Shown here in pieces: positions 15,937 to 24,230 of a DNA stretch of 64,000 bases. Source of the DNA: Sphingobium sp. SCG-1 (GTDB taxonomy: Bacteria > Pseudomonadota > Alphaproteobacteria > Sphingomonadales > Sphingomonadaceae). Made by a program: the position numbers and the translations under genes. The notes beneath the pieces are model-generated. The model did not search any database, was not told the DNA's origin, and worked only from the letters and a program-made list of their open reading frames with translations. Location: NCBI RefSeq assembly GCF_002953135.1, contig NZ_CP026372.1, forward strand, positions 3,149,501 through 3,213,500, in the 5' to 3' direction. The first letter of the stretch is position 1. Every line of letters starts with the position of its first letter.

Positions 15937-16536
15937 ATGGCAAAAGTGCTCGTCCTCTATTATTCGACCTACGGCCATATCGAGACGATGGCGAACGCCG
16001 TAGCCGAAGGCGCGCGTTCCGCCGGCGCAACTGTGGACATCAAGCGCGTGCCGGAGACGGTTCCCGAAGCCGTAGCGACCGCCAACCACTTCAAGATCGA
16101 TCAGGCCGCGCCTATCGCCACAGTCAACGAACTGGCGGATTACGATGCGATCATCGTCGGCACCGGCACGCGCTTCGGCCGCATGTCCAGCCAGATGGCG
16201 GCGTTCCTGGATCAAGGCGGCGGCCTGTGGGCGCGTGGCGCGCTGAACGGCAAGGTCGGCGGCGCATTCACGTCGAGCGCCACGCAACATGGCGGTCAGG
16301 AAACCACGCTATTTTCGATCATCACCAACCTGCTGCACTTTGGCATGACGGTCGTCGGCCTGGACTATGGCCACGCAGGGCAGATGACCAATGACGAGAT
16401 CGTCGGCGGCGCGCCCTATGGTGCCACGACAGTAGCAGGCGGCGACGGCAGTCGTCAGCCGACGGCCATCGACCTGGAAGGCGCACGCTATCAGGGCCGT
16501 CGCGTCGCCGAAGTGGCGATCAAGCTCCACGGCTGA
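15937..16536 (+). CDS. wrbA: NAD(P)H:quinone oxidoreductase WrbA
   Basis: A 199-residue flavodoxin-like type IV NAD(P)H:quinone oxidoreductase. The FMN phosphate loop is YYSTYGHIETMA and the family block GTGTRFGRMSSQMAAFLDQ is present. It reduces quinones by two electrons, avoiding semiquinone radicals. GAAAGGAA is close to the ATG at 15937. Its 3' end overlaps the convergent acyltransferase gene by 46 bases. With pirin and the LysR gene it looks like a small redox-response unit. Confidence 0.97.
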   Translation: MAKVLVLYYSTYGHIETMANAVAEGARSAGATVDIKRVPETVPEAVATANHFKIDQAAPIATVNELADYDAIIVGTGTRFGRMSSQMAAFLDQGGGLWARGALNGKVGGAFTSSATQHGGQETTLFSIITNLLHFGMTVVGLDYGHAGQMTNDEIVGGAPYGATTVAGGDGSRQPTAIDLEGARYQGRRVAEVAIKLHG

Positions 16537-17525
16537 CGCTCTGACGCGCGGCTGTTCGCTACACCCAGCAACAGCCGCGCCGTCACCCTGTTCGCCTTCA
16601 ACAGATAGTGCACGGCGAACGGAAGCAGGACCGCCAGAGCCAGCAGCGCAGGCTTTGGCAGGTGCCCCGACAGGTAATGCACGATCGGTACATGCATATA
16701 CATCACCGTCAATGACGCCGCACCAAGCCGCCGCAAGGGCGCGATGTTCACGATCGGAAAGCGCGCTACCCGAAAGATCAGGAACGATATCGCTACGGCT
16801 CCGGTCATGGAAAAGAGCGGCCAGCCATAATCCCCAGCCTTCATGTTGATCGCAGACCCGGAGACCAGCGCGGCGGCCGCCAGCGCCGCTAGCGGCACCC
16901 ACAGAACCGGTCGCCAAGTCACGTCCGCCCACACCCATCCGACCCAGAGCAGCACCAGCGCCATCGGCACTGTCAACAATCCCAGCGGCGAAACGTCAGT
17001 CGCCCTGCCAAGCGCATAAGCGAGGATCAGACTCAGTCCCGCGATCACTAGCCATGGCCATCCAAGCCGCTTCGGAAATCGCATCCCCACCACATTGCAC
17101 ACTATCCGCGCGATGATCAGGCACGGCACGAACCAGAACACCGTAAACGGCCCGCGCAGGTCCGATCCCCCGAAAGCAACCCGCCAAAGGTCTCCCGGCC
17201 AGTCATGAAACACCGGCCGCACGCCGCGCAGTCTCTCGAACCAGACGTCGAAACCCACCGCGAGCGCCAGCCACAGCACATAGGACTGCCCCTGCGTCTC
17301 GATCTGCTTCCGCGCGAAATTCAGCGACGGCTGCGGCCTGAACAAATAGCCCGAGATCAGGAAGAACAGCGGCATGTGAAAGGCATAGACGGCGTCCCGC
17401 ACCGCACCGCGCGTCCACACATGCCCGACCACGACAGCCACAATCCCAATGCCCTTCGCTGCATCGATCCACTCCAGCCGCTCGCGCGGTTTACCTGCTT
17501 CCGCGGCTGCTCTTCCCCCGTCCAT
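16491..17525 (-). CDS. Acyltransferase family 3 membrane protein
   Basis: A 344-residue integral membrane protein of the acyltransferase-3 family, which O-acylates sugars of envelope glycans. It opens with RLEWIDAAKGIGIVAVVVGHVW, which holds the family's conserved D and H, and has AFHMPLFFLISGYLF at about residues 48-62, the diagnostic segment. About ten hydrophobic stretches follow. The glycan it modifies is unknown. The last 15 or so residues lie in DNA shared with the end of wrbA on the opposite strand. It starts 72 bases from a divergent pseudouridine synthase gene. Confidence 0.92.
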   Translation of the reverse strand: MDGGRAAAEAGKPRERLEWIDAAKGIGIVAVVVGHVWTRGAVRDAVYAFHMPLFFLISGYLFRPQPSLNFARKQIETQGQSYVLWLALAVGFDVWFERLRGVRPVFHDWPGDLWRVAFGGSDLRGPFTVFWFVPCLIIARIVCNVVGMRFPKRLGWPWLVIAGLSLILAYALGRATDVSPLGLLTVPMALVLLWVGWVWADVTWRPVLWVPLAALAAAALVSGSAINMKAGDYGWPLFSMTGAVAISFLIFRVARFPIVNIAPLRRLGAASLTVMYMHVPIVHYLSGHLPKPALLALAVLLPFAVHYLLKANRVTARLLLGVANSRASERQPWSLIATSATRRP

Positions 17526-17597
17526 GGCAAATGCCTATAGGAACGCCAAATCGCGTCAACTGCCGCGCCTATTTCCTCGCACTCATCGGAACCCGTT

Positions 17598-18281
17598 GTG
17601 ACCCTGCTTGCCGACCGCGTCCTCTTCATCGATGGCGAAGCGATCATCCTCGACAAGCCTGCGGGCCTCCCTGTCGATCCCCCACGCGACGGATCGCTCA
17701 GCCTGGAAAATCATCTCGATTCCCTGAAATTCGGTTTCCAGCGCTGGCCGCTTGCGGTGCATCGCCTCGACCGCGACACCTCCGGTTGCCTCCTCCTCGC
17801 GCGCAATCCAAAGGCGCATAAGCGCTTCGGGCAGGCGTTCGACAACGGACAAGTCGCCAAGACCTATCTCGCCGTCCTCGAAGGCGTCCCCGCGCAGGAG
17901 TCCGGCGAAATCGATTTGCCGTTAAAGAAAGTCAGCAGTGCCGAGGAAGGCTGGCGCATGGTCCCCGACGCCAAGGGCAAGCCCGCCCTCACCCGCTGGA
18001 CGATGCTCGCTCATAAGGACAACCGCGCCCTCATCAGCTTTGCGCCCACCACGGGCCGCACACACCAGATCCGCGTGCATGCGCTCCACGGCATCGGCTT
18101 CGGCATCGTCGGCGATCCAATCTACGGCACACCCGATGACGGCGCGATGTTGCTGCACAGCCGCTTCCTATCCATCGCCCGCGCCAACAAACCGCCGGTC
18201 GAAGCCACGGCTCCCCTGCCGCCGCACTTCATTGAGGCAGGCTTCACGCCCGACCTCCTGCCTGCGTCTGATGGTGGATGA
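17598..18281 (+). CDS. RluA-family RNA pseudouridine synthase
   Basis: A 227-residue pseudouridine synthase without an N-terminal S4 domain. The catalytic aspartate is in HRLDRDTSG, and IILDKPAGLPVDP and GRTHQIRVH are other family blocks. The compact form resembles RluA or TruC-type enzymes acting on 23S rRNA or tRNA; the target base cannot be told from sequence. The start is GTG at 17598. It is distinct from the S4-containing RluD at 57341-58297. Confidence 0.93.
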   Translation: MTLLADRVLFIDGEAIILDKPAGLPVDPPRDGSLSLENHLDSLKFGFQRWPLAVHRLDRDTSGCLLLARNPKAHKRFGQAFDNGQVAKTYLAVLEGVPAQESGEIDLPLKKVSSAEEGWRMVPDAKGKPALTRWTMLAHKDNRALISFAPTTGRTHQIRVHALHGIGFGIVGDPIYGTPDDGAMLLHSRFLSIARANKPPVEATAPLPPHFIEAGFTPDLLPASDGG

Positions 18282-18299
18282 GCGAGACGGTCGAACGCC

Positions 18300-18725
18300 A
18301 TGGTCGCCATCCCCGTCACACGCTCCATATCGATAGATAGCGACGAGATAGTCGAGAGCTACACGCGGTCGAGTGGCGCGGGTGGTCAGCATGTGAACAC
18401 GACCGACAGCGCGGTGCTGCTGCGCTTTGATGTCTCCAATTCTCCCAACCTTCCCGATGCCGTTAAGAACCGTCTTGCGGCTCTGGCGGGATCGCGCATG
18501 ACGCGCGACGGCGTTCTGGTCCTGCGGAGCGAAGGATCACGCTCGCAGCTTCTCAATCGCGAGGAGGTTCGCGGGCGTCTTATCAGCCTGATAGCGGAAG
18601 CGACCATCGTTCCGAAAAAGCGCCGTCCGACGAAACCTACGAAGGCATCGCAGACGCGTCGGGTAGATGGGAAGACCAAGCGCTCAGCGGTGAAAGCTGG
18701 CCGCGGCAAAGTGTCGTTCGACTGA
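18300..18725 (+). CDS. arfB: Ribosome rescue peptidyl-tRNA hydrolase ArfB
   Basis: A 141-residue ArfB (YaeJ) protein. The catalytic GGQ is at residues 28-30 in SGAGGQHVNTTDS, and the C-terminal tail is strongly basic (KKRRPTKPTKASQTRR, KTKRSAVKAGRGK), which in ArfB enters the empty mRNA channel. It frees peptides from ribosomes stalled on mRNAs without a stop codon. It lies 18 bases after the pseudouridine synthase gene and is likely in the same operon. Confidence 0.96.
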   Translation: MVAIPVTRSISIDSDEIVESYTRSSGAGGQHVNTTDSAVLLRFDVSNSPNLPDAVKNRLAALAGSRMTRDGVLVLRSEGSRSQLLNREEVRGRLISLIAEATIVPKKRRPTKPTKASQTRRVDGKTKRSAVKAGRGKVSFD

Positions 18726-18769
18726 CGCGGGACATGGACGGCGGCCGTCCCGCGTCCTATCTTTGCATC

Positions 18770-19255
18770 ATGTTCGATCTCAAGACCCCCGACACCATCG
18801 ACAAAACCGCACTCTACGCGGACCTCAACGCCGCCGCCGATGCGCTGACCCGCGACGAGCCTGACGCCATCGCCAACATGGCGAACCTCTCGGCACTGCT
18901 CTGGCAATATCTGCCCGACCTCAATTGGGCGGGCTTTTACCGCATGGTATCTGGCGAACTCGTCCTCGGCCCGTTTCAGGGCAAAGCCGCCTGCATCCGC
19001 ATCCCGCTCGGCAAGGGCGTATGCGGCACCGCCGCCGCCACGCGCGAGACGCAGTGCGTCGAAGATGTGCACGCCTTCCCCGGCCACATCGCCTGCGATG
19101 CCGCCTCACAATCCGAAGTGGTGGTGCCGGTAATCCATGCTGGGCAGGTCATCGCCGTGCTCGATCTCGACAGCCCCTTGCCCGCACGCTTCGACTCGGA
19201 CGATGTTGCGGGGCTGGAACAACTGGTCGCGCTGATCGCTGGGCGGATAGTCTGA
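18770..19255 (+). CDS. msrC: Free methionine-(R)-sulfoxide reductase (GAF domain)
   Basis: A 161-residue single GAF-domain protein of the fRMsr family, which reduces free methionine-R-sulfoxide with thioredoxin. Cysteines C75, C85 and C109 correspond in spacing to the three conserved catalytic/resolving cysteines of the E. coli enzyme; C96 is an extra. The block GPFQGKAACIRIPLGKGVCG is characteristic. The ATG at 18770 starts 44 bases after arfB on the same strand. Cytosolic repair of oxidised methionine is the expected role. Confidence 0.93.
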   Translation: MFDLKTPDTIDKTALYADLNAAADALTRDEPDAIANMANLSALLWQYLPDLNWAGFYRMVSGELVLGPFQGKAACIRIPLGKGVCGTAAATRETQCVEDVHAFPGHIACDAASQSEVVVPVIHAGQVIAVLDLDSPLPARFDSDDVAGLEQLVALIAGRIV

Positions 19256-19455
19256 CAGGTTAACTATCTTTCCCTTCGCCATTGCCGCCAAGTAACTGAT
19301 TTTGGTGGTGCCGTTGCTCCGTTTCGGCACAGTCTCATCTGCCGGAATCCTTGGAAATCGGCGGGTGGCGATGCTAAATCCTTCGTTAACTTGGGGCCAT
19401 TGCCGCAGTGCGATCCGCGCTGCCTGTCGGCCAGACGACACAGGGAGTGTTAACG

Positions 19456-20484
19456 ATGCGGACCCTTTTGATCCCCGGCCTAGCCATCCTGGTTCTCGGC
19501 ACTGCCGTTCCGGCGCTTGCCCAGCCAGCCCCAGCCAGGGCCACAGCAGCGCCCGGCAAGACCGTGGTCCGCACCGCACCGCGTTGGGGTCAGCGCGTTC
19601 AGGGGCGCTGGCATGGCGGCGTCAACGCGCCGGGCGGCTATGTCGCCTATCGTCGCCCCGTCCCCGGCTTCACGCTCCCGCGCTATTGGATTCAGCCCAG
19701 CTTCTTCATCGGCAACTATGCGGCCTATGGCCTGCCCGCCCCGCGCCCCGGCTATGGCTGGTCGCGCTACTATGACGATGCGGTGATGACCGACGCCTTT
19801 GGCCGCGTCGTTGAAAGTCGTGACGGCATCCATTGGGAAGATTTTGACGGCGGCTATGATGACGATCAGCCTCGCTATGCCGAACGCCGCGACCACGGCC
19901 TGGGCGGCGCAGCCATCGGCGCTGTCGCAGGGGGCATCGCAGGCAATGTCATCGCCGGTCGCGGCAACCGCACGGTCGGCACGGTCGTCGGTGCGGCGGC
20001 GGGCGCTATAGCAGGCGCGGCCATCGACAAGAACGAGGATCGCCCTCGTCGGCAAGAGCAACATTGGGCCGATAATGGCGACTGGAGTGGCGACTGGGAT
20101 CATGAGCGCGATCGCGGTCCCGACCGTGGCCCACTCCCGCCGCATCATGGCGGCCCGCACCATGATCGCGGCGTCACCTACGACACAGCCTACGACGGCC
20201 ACTGGACCGGCACCTGGACGCGCGAAGACGGCAGCACTTACAGCGGCGAATATACCGGCCGATTCGAGGGCGACGTCGAAGGCGGCTATGCGCCTCCCCA
20301 TTGGGCCGGCGGAAGGGGCGAGAGTGGCTACTTCTCGGGCGGCTATTATTACCCCGCCCCCACCGTAACGACGATCACTATCCAACCCTCGGCGCCGACC
20401 TATACCGAAACGGTAAGCTATGAGACCGTGCGGGTGCCGAACCTGCACCGTGCACCGCGCTATAAGACGAGATGCCGGTGCTAA
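19456..20484 (+). CDS. Exported RcnB-like protein with glycine-zipper and MORN-like regions
   Basis: A 342-residue secreted protein. In order it has a signal peptide (1-22, cleavage ALAQ), an RcnB-like region rich in Tyr, Trp, Pro and Gly (about 45-110), and a glycine-zipper 2TM segment (GAAIGAVAGGIAGNVI ... GAAAGAIAGAAI, about 150-195). A His/Asp/Arg-rich stretch, a MORN-like stretch (WTGTWTREDGSTYSGEYTGRF) and a Tyr-rich tail ending CRC follow. RcnB itself is linked to nickel/cobalt homeostasis, but this multi-part protein may be structural. A membrane or outer-membrane association is inferred from the glycine zipper. GGGAG precedes the ATG at 19456 by 9 bases. Confidence 0.85.
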   Translation: MRTLLIPGLAILVLGTAVPALAQPAPARATAAPGKTVVRTAPRWGQRVQGRWHGGVNAPGGYVAYRRPVPGFTLPRYWIQPSFFIGNYAAYGLPAPRPGYGWSRYYDDAVMTDAFGRVVESRDGIHWEDFDGGYDDDQPRYAERRDHGLGGAAIGAVAGGIAGNVIAGRGNRTVGTVVGAAAGAIAGAAIDKNEDRPRRQEQHWADNGDWSGDWDHERDRGPDRGPLPPHHGGPHHDRGVTYDTAYDGHWTGTWTREDGSTYSGEYTGRFEGDVEGGYAPPHWAGGRGESGYFSGGYYYPAPTVTTITIQPSAPTYTETVSYETVRVPNLHRAPRYKTRCRC

Positions 20485-20638
20485 AAAGCTAATCGGGCGT
20501 GCCGCCTGTGCTTTTCAATAGCTTATGAGGTCACACGCCTAAGACGCGTTGCAAATTATCGCCAGAAAAGGTCTTTTCGACGAGTTCATTAACATTTCGC
20601 GCTGTCATTGCGGGCACGATGCCCATATCGGGCACGCA

Positions 20639-20911
20639 ATGGAGTATGCCGACGCTTACACGACGTTCGAAACCCAGGGGCGCGCCTTGCCTCTCCTCAT
20701 CAGGGGCGATGCGCTTTCCCTGCTTCGCGATACGTTCGGCGGCTCAGACGATGCACGCGAGTTGATCGCCGAAAATCACGAGACGATCGACGCGATTGTG
20801 CACTTCCTGATCGAAGAGGATACCCACTGGCAGTGGTCATTGGAGATCGACCGCGAAACTATGCTTCGTTGGGGGCGTCAGCGCGATCTTTGGCATTGGA
20901 AGCCGGTTTGA
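20639..20911 (+). CDS. Hypothetical protein (90 aa)
   Basis: Not recognised. It is a soluble acidic protein with helical stretches (DDARELIAENHETIDAIVHFLIEED) and a Trp-rich end (RWGRQRDLWHWKPV). The ATG at 20639 lacks a clear ribosome binding site; a TTG at 20549 would add 30 residues, including CHCGHDAHIGH. Support is the amino-acid make-up and third-base GC only, so this is a moderate call. Confidence 0.5.
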   Translation: MEYADAYTTFETQGRALPLLIRGDALSLLRDTFGGSDDARELIAENHETIDAIVHFLIEEDTHWQWSLEIDRETMLRWGRQRDLWHWKPV

Positions 20912-21054
20912 GGACCGCGCGCAACAGCATCGGCCTAGACCCAACTTTACGTGCATTCATGGTAAAGAAGCTTTTAATCCGCGCCCACGCACGCCATAAG
21001 ATGTTAACGATTCAACCCCGCCCTCCGGCGCGCTAACGACAGGACGAGATTGCA

Positions 21055-21873
21055 GTGAGCGCACCTTTCCGCTTTCCCCGCTTTTTCGTCACCAATCCAA
21101 GTCCTTGCCCCTATCTGCCGGGTAAGAGCGAGCGGAAAGTGTTTACCGAACTGTCCGGCGAACATGCGGGCGAATTGAACGACGCGCTTGGCCGGATCGG
21201 CTTCCGCCGCAGCCAGAACGTAGCGTATCGCCCAAGCTGCGCGGATTGCTCCGCCTGCGTGTCGGTTCGGGTTGTCTCCGACGAATTTAGGCCCAACGCC
21301 ACGCAACGTAAGCTGCTGCGCCGTAACGAGGATCTGGTCGTCACCGCCTGCAAGCCGTGGTCGACCGAAGAGCAATATGCGCTGCTCCAGCACTATCTCC
21401 AGTCGCGGCACCCCGGCGGCGGCATGACCGAGATGGACGAAATGGACTATGCCGACATGGTCGAGCAGACACCCGTCGACAGCCATGTGATCGAATATCG
21501 CGAACCTAGTCTTGATGGCCGCCCCGGACGTCTTGTCGGCGCCTGCCTGACGGATCGGCAAGCGGACGGCCTGTCGATGATCTACAGCTTCTTCGACCCA
21601 TCGCTGGAAACGCGTCCCGGCCTCGGCAACTTCATCATCATGGACCACATCCTGCGTGCGCGCCGCGCGGGGCTGCCCTACGTCTATCTGGGTTACTGGG
21701 TCGCCGGGTCGCAACGGATGCAGTATAAGGTCCGCTATCGCCCGCTCGAAAAGCTGGGCCGGACGGGCTGGACTCGCTTCGATCCCGATGAGCAGAGCGA
21801 TGCGATCCGCGAAGTCGCCAATCGCGACGAGCCACCGCTGCCCGTCGAACTGCACGGCGTCTTCCGTAAATAG
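21055..21873 (+). CDS. bpt: Aspartate/glutamate leucyltransferase (Bpt/Ate1 family)
   Basis: A 272-residue aminoacyl-tRNA-protein transferase that adds an N-terminal leucine to proteins beginning with Asp or Glu, marking them for ClpS-ClpAP. The N-terminal cysteine-bearing block NPSPCPYLPGKSER and the motif YRPSCADCSACVSVRV are clear, as is LGYWVAGSQRMQYK near the C-terminus. Length fits the bacterial family. The start is GTG at 21055 with GGACGAGA upstream. It is followed by a DUF952 gene after nine bases. Confidence 0.95.
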   Translation: MSAPFRFPRFFVTNPSPCPYLPGKSERKVFTELSGEHAGELNDALGRIGFRRSQNVAYRPSCADCSACVSVRVVSDEFRPNATQRKLLRRNEDLVVTACKPWSTEEQYALLQHYLQSRHPGGGMTEMDEMDYADMVEQTPVDSHVIEYREPSLDGRPGRLVGACLTDRQADGLSMIYSFFDPSLETRPGLGNFIIMDHILRARRAGLPYVYLGYWVAGSQRMQYKVRYRPLEKLGRTGWTRFDPDEQSDAIREVANRDEPPLPVELHGVFRK

Positions 21874-21882
21874 GACAGCTTC

Positions 21883-22230
21883 ATGCCCGACATGTTCGCC
21901 TACAAGATTCTGACGACCGACGAATTTGCCCAGTTGCGGAACGACGGCCATTTCGCAGGATCGCCTGCGGACCTTGAGGACGGCTACATCCACTTGTCGA
22001 CACAGGAACAAGCGGCGGAGACGGCGGCGAAGCATTTTGCCGGACAGGATCACCTCGTGCTGGCCATGATCGATCTCGTGCCGCTCGGCGAGCTTGTGAA
22101 GTGGGAGGAGTCGCGGGGCGGCCAGCAATTTCCGCATCTCTACGGCTCGCTTCCCCTAGGCGCTGTCACCAAGCATGTCGTCCTACGCACCGATGCCGAG
22201 GGCAAGCATCAGTTTCCAGCAGGTTTTTAA
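21883..22230 (+). CDS. DUF952 family protein
   Basis: A 115-residue protein of the DUF952 family, whose biochemical role is not established. The family motifs are YKILTTDEF near the N-terminus, DGYIHLSTQEQ (about residues 38-48) and FPHLYGSLPL with a buried Arg/His pattern. DUF952 genes are often near Ate1/Bpt in alphaproteobacteria to my knowledge, and here the two are nine bases apart. A link to N-end tagging is inference. Confidence 0.9.
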   Translation: MPDMFAYKILTTDEFAQLRNDGHFAGSPADLEDGYIHLSTQEQAAETAAKHFAGQDHLVLAMIDLVPLGELVKWEESRGGQQFPHLYGSLPLGAVTKHVVLRTDAEGKHQFPAGF

Positions 22231-22350
22231 AGCCTCTCGATCACGCATCGGATCGCTGCAAAACACGCGTTTAAGCGTCAACTTCACGATCCGCTTCGCC
22301 CCTTAGGCACCGCGGCTTGCGATTCCGCTCCATGCTTCTATGTCGGCGGC

Positions 22351-23712
22351 ATGACACATCAGGTTCACATCATCGGCGGCGGTCTCGCCGGATCGGAAGC
22401 CGCCTGGCAGCTGGCGCAAGCCGGAATCAAGGTCCGCCTCTCCGAAATGCGCGGCAGCGGCGACACCACGCCCGCGCATCAGACCGACGCGCTCGCCGAA
22501 ATGGTGTGCTCGAACAGCTTCCGCTCCGACGACGCCGACAAGAACGCCGTAGGACTGCTCCATCAGGAAATGCGCGCGCTCGGCTCGCTCATCATGCGCG
22601 AGGCCGACAAGACGAAAGTTCCCGCAGGCTCGGCCCTCGCCGTCGACCGCGATGTCTTTTCCGAAGGCGTCACCCGCGCCCTGCTCGAACATCCGAACGT
22701 CGAAGTCGTCCGCGAACGCATCGACACGCTTCCGCAAGAAGGCGCGACCATCATTGCCACTGGCCCCCTCACCGCGATGACGCTGGCCCAGAGCATCGGC
22801 GCGGCGACGGGCATGGAGTCGCTGGCCTTCTTCGACGCCATCGCGCCGATCGTCTATCGCGACAGCATCGACATGGACATTTGCTGGATGGCCAGCCGCT
22901 GGGACAAGGGCACGCTCAGCCCCGACAATCCCGAATGGGACGGCCGCGATTATATCAACTGCCCGATGGACAAGGATCAGTATCTCACCTTCGTCCAGGG
23001 TCTGATCGACGCCGAAAAGACTGACTTCAAACAATGGGAAAAGGACACGCCCTATTTCGAAGGCTGCATGCCGATCGAAGTCATGGCGGAGCGCGGCCCT
23101 GAGACCCTGCGCTACGGGCCTATGAAGGGAAAGGGCCTCGACGACCCGCGCACCGGCCGCTGGCCCTATGCCGTCGTTCAGCTAAGGCAGGACAATGCAC
23201 TCGGCACGCTGTGGAACATGGTCGGCTTCCAGACCAAGATGAAGCACGGCGCGCAAGTCGAATTGCTCCGCACCATTCCCGGCCTGGCGAAAGCCGAATT
23301 TGCGCGGCTGGGCGGCCTCCACCGCAACACCTTCATCCAGAGTCCGAAGCTGCTCGACCCGCAACTGCGCCTGAAGGCCGCCCCCCATATCCGCTTCGCC
23401 GGACAGATCACCGGCTGCGAAGGCTATGTGGAAAGCAGCGCAGTGGGATTGCTGGCGGGCCTGTTCGCGATTGCCGATCTCACGGGCCGTACGATGCCGA
23501 CCCCGCCGGCCGAAACGGCATTGGGCGCCTTGTTGAGCCACATCACCGGCGGCGCAGACGCGGAGAGCTATCAGCCGATGAACGTCAACTTCGGTCTCTT
23601 CCCGCCGATGAACGACACGAAGAAGAAACAGCGCAAGGAAGCGATGACCGACCGCGCCCGCGCTGCCTTGGCTGAATGGAAGTCGGACATTCCCGCTCTG
23701 CAACCCGCCTAA
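22351..23712 (+). CDS. trmFO: Methylenetetrahydrofolate-tRNA-(uracil-5-)-methyltransferase TrmFO
   Basis: A 453-residue flavoenzyme that makes ribothymidine-54 in the T-loop of tRNAs using methylenetetrahydrofolate and FAD. The N-terminal FAD motif is IIGGGLAGSEAAWQLA (residues 6-21), followed by the family block VCSNSFRSDD with its key cysteine. GCEGYVESSAVGLLAG is the C-terminal flavin-site block. This folate-dependent route occurs in alphaproteobacteria and Gram-positives, in contrast with SAM-dependent TrmA. The gene ends with a 4-base overlap with the convergent EF-hand gene. Confidence 0.97.
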   Translation: MTHQVHIIGGGLAGSEAAWQLAQAGIKVRLSEMRGSGDTTPAHQTDALAEMVCSNSFRSDDADKNAVGLLHQEMRALGSLIMREADKTKVPAGSALAVDRDVFSEGVTRALLEHPNVEVVRERIDTLPQEGATIIATGPLTAMTLAQSIGAATGMESLAFFDAIAPIVYRDSIDMDICWMASRWDKGTLSPDNPEWDGRDYINCPMDKDQYLTFVQGLIDAEKTDFKQWEKDTPYFEGCMPIEVMAERGPETLRYGPMKGKGLDDPRTGRWPYAVVQLRQDNALGTLWNMVGFQTKMKHGAQVELLRTIPGLAKAEFARLGGLHRNTFIQSPKLLDPQLRLKAAPHIRFAGQITGCEGYVESSAVGLLAGLFAIADLTGRTMPTPPAETALGALLSHITGGADAESYQPMNVNFGLFPPMNDTKKKQRKEAMTDRARAALAEWKSDIPALQPA

Positions 23713-24173
23713 CAGCGGCAAGCAGGCTTCGGCTTCACCTTAGGGCCCGTGGCCGCGAACTCGGGTGGCGTCACTTTCCCGTCCTTATTGGCGTCGGCGG
23801 CGGCATAGCGCTCGCTCGTCGCCACCGCCCATTCCTCGAAAGACAACAGATTGTCATGATCGGCATCAAGCGCCTTGAACGCCTTGGTCCGGCTCGACAG
23901 CATCTCGGCGCGCGTGATGATGCCATCTCGATTGCGATCATAACGCGCGAACCGGCGCTGTTCGCGGCTCACCGGCGATGCGCTGGCTGGCATTGGTGGT
24001 GCAGCGCCAAACGCGTTGTCATCGCCTTCGGGCAGGCTATCATCGACCTCTGCCGCCACCGGCATGGGCTTTGGCGTCTCGTCGGCCGCCGCCTGACTCC
24101 GGCTCTGCCACCAGAACAAAGCTGCAGCCGTAAGCAACAGCCCCGCCGCAATCCCTGCAAGATAACGCCCCAT
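23709..24173 (-). CDS. EF-hand protein with N-terminal membrane anchor
   Basis: A 154-residue protein with an N-terminal hydrophobic segment (about residues 5-22, signal peptide or anchor) and a Pro/Ala linker. Three EF-hand calcium loops lie at D79-E90 (DRNRDGIITRAE), D103-E114 and D127-E138. The second loop (DADHDNLLSFEE) has N rather than G at position 6 and may bind weakly. It is expected to face the periplasm. It ends in ACRC, similar to the CRC end of the exported protein at 19456-20484. Function unknown beyond likely calcium binding. Confidence 0.88.
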   Translation of the reverse strand: MGRYLAGIAAGLLLTAAALFWWQSRSQAAADETPKPMPVAAEVDDSLPEGDDNAFGAAPPMPASASPVSREQRRFARYDRNRDGIITRAEMLSSRTKAFKALDADHDNLLSFEEWAVATSERYAAADANKDGKVTPPEFAATGPKVKPKPACRC

Positions 24174-24230
24174 CGCTTATCGCCCCTTTGACGATCACCG
24201 ATAGAGCCGCACCTTCCGAAAGCCAAGCGC

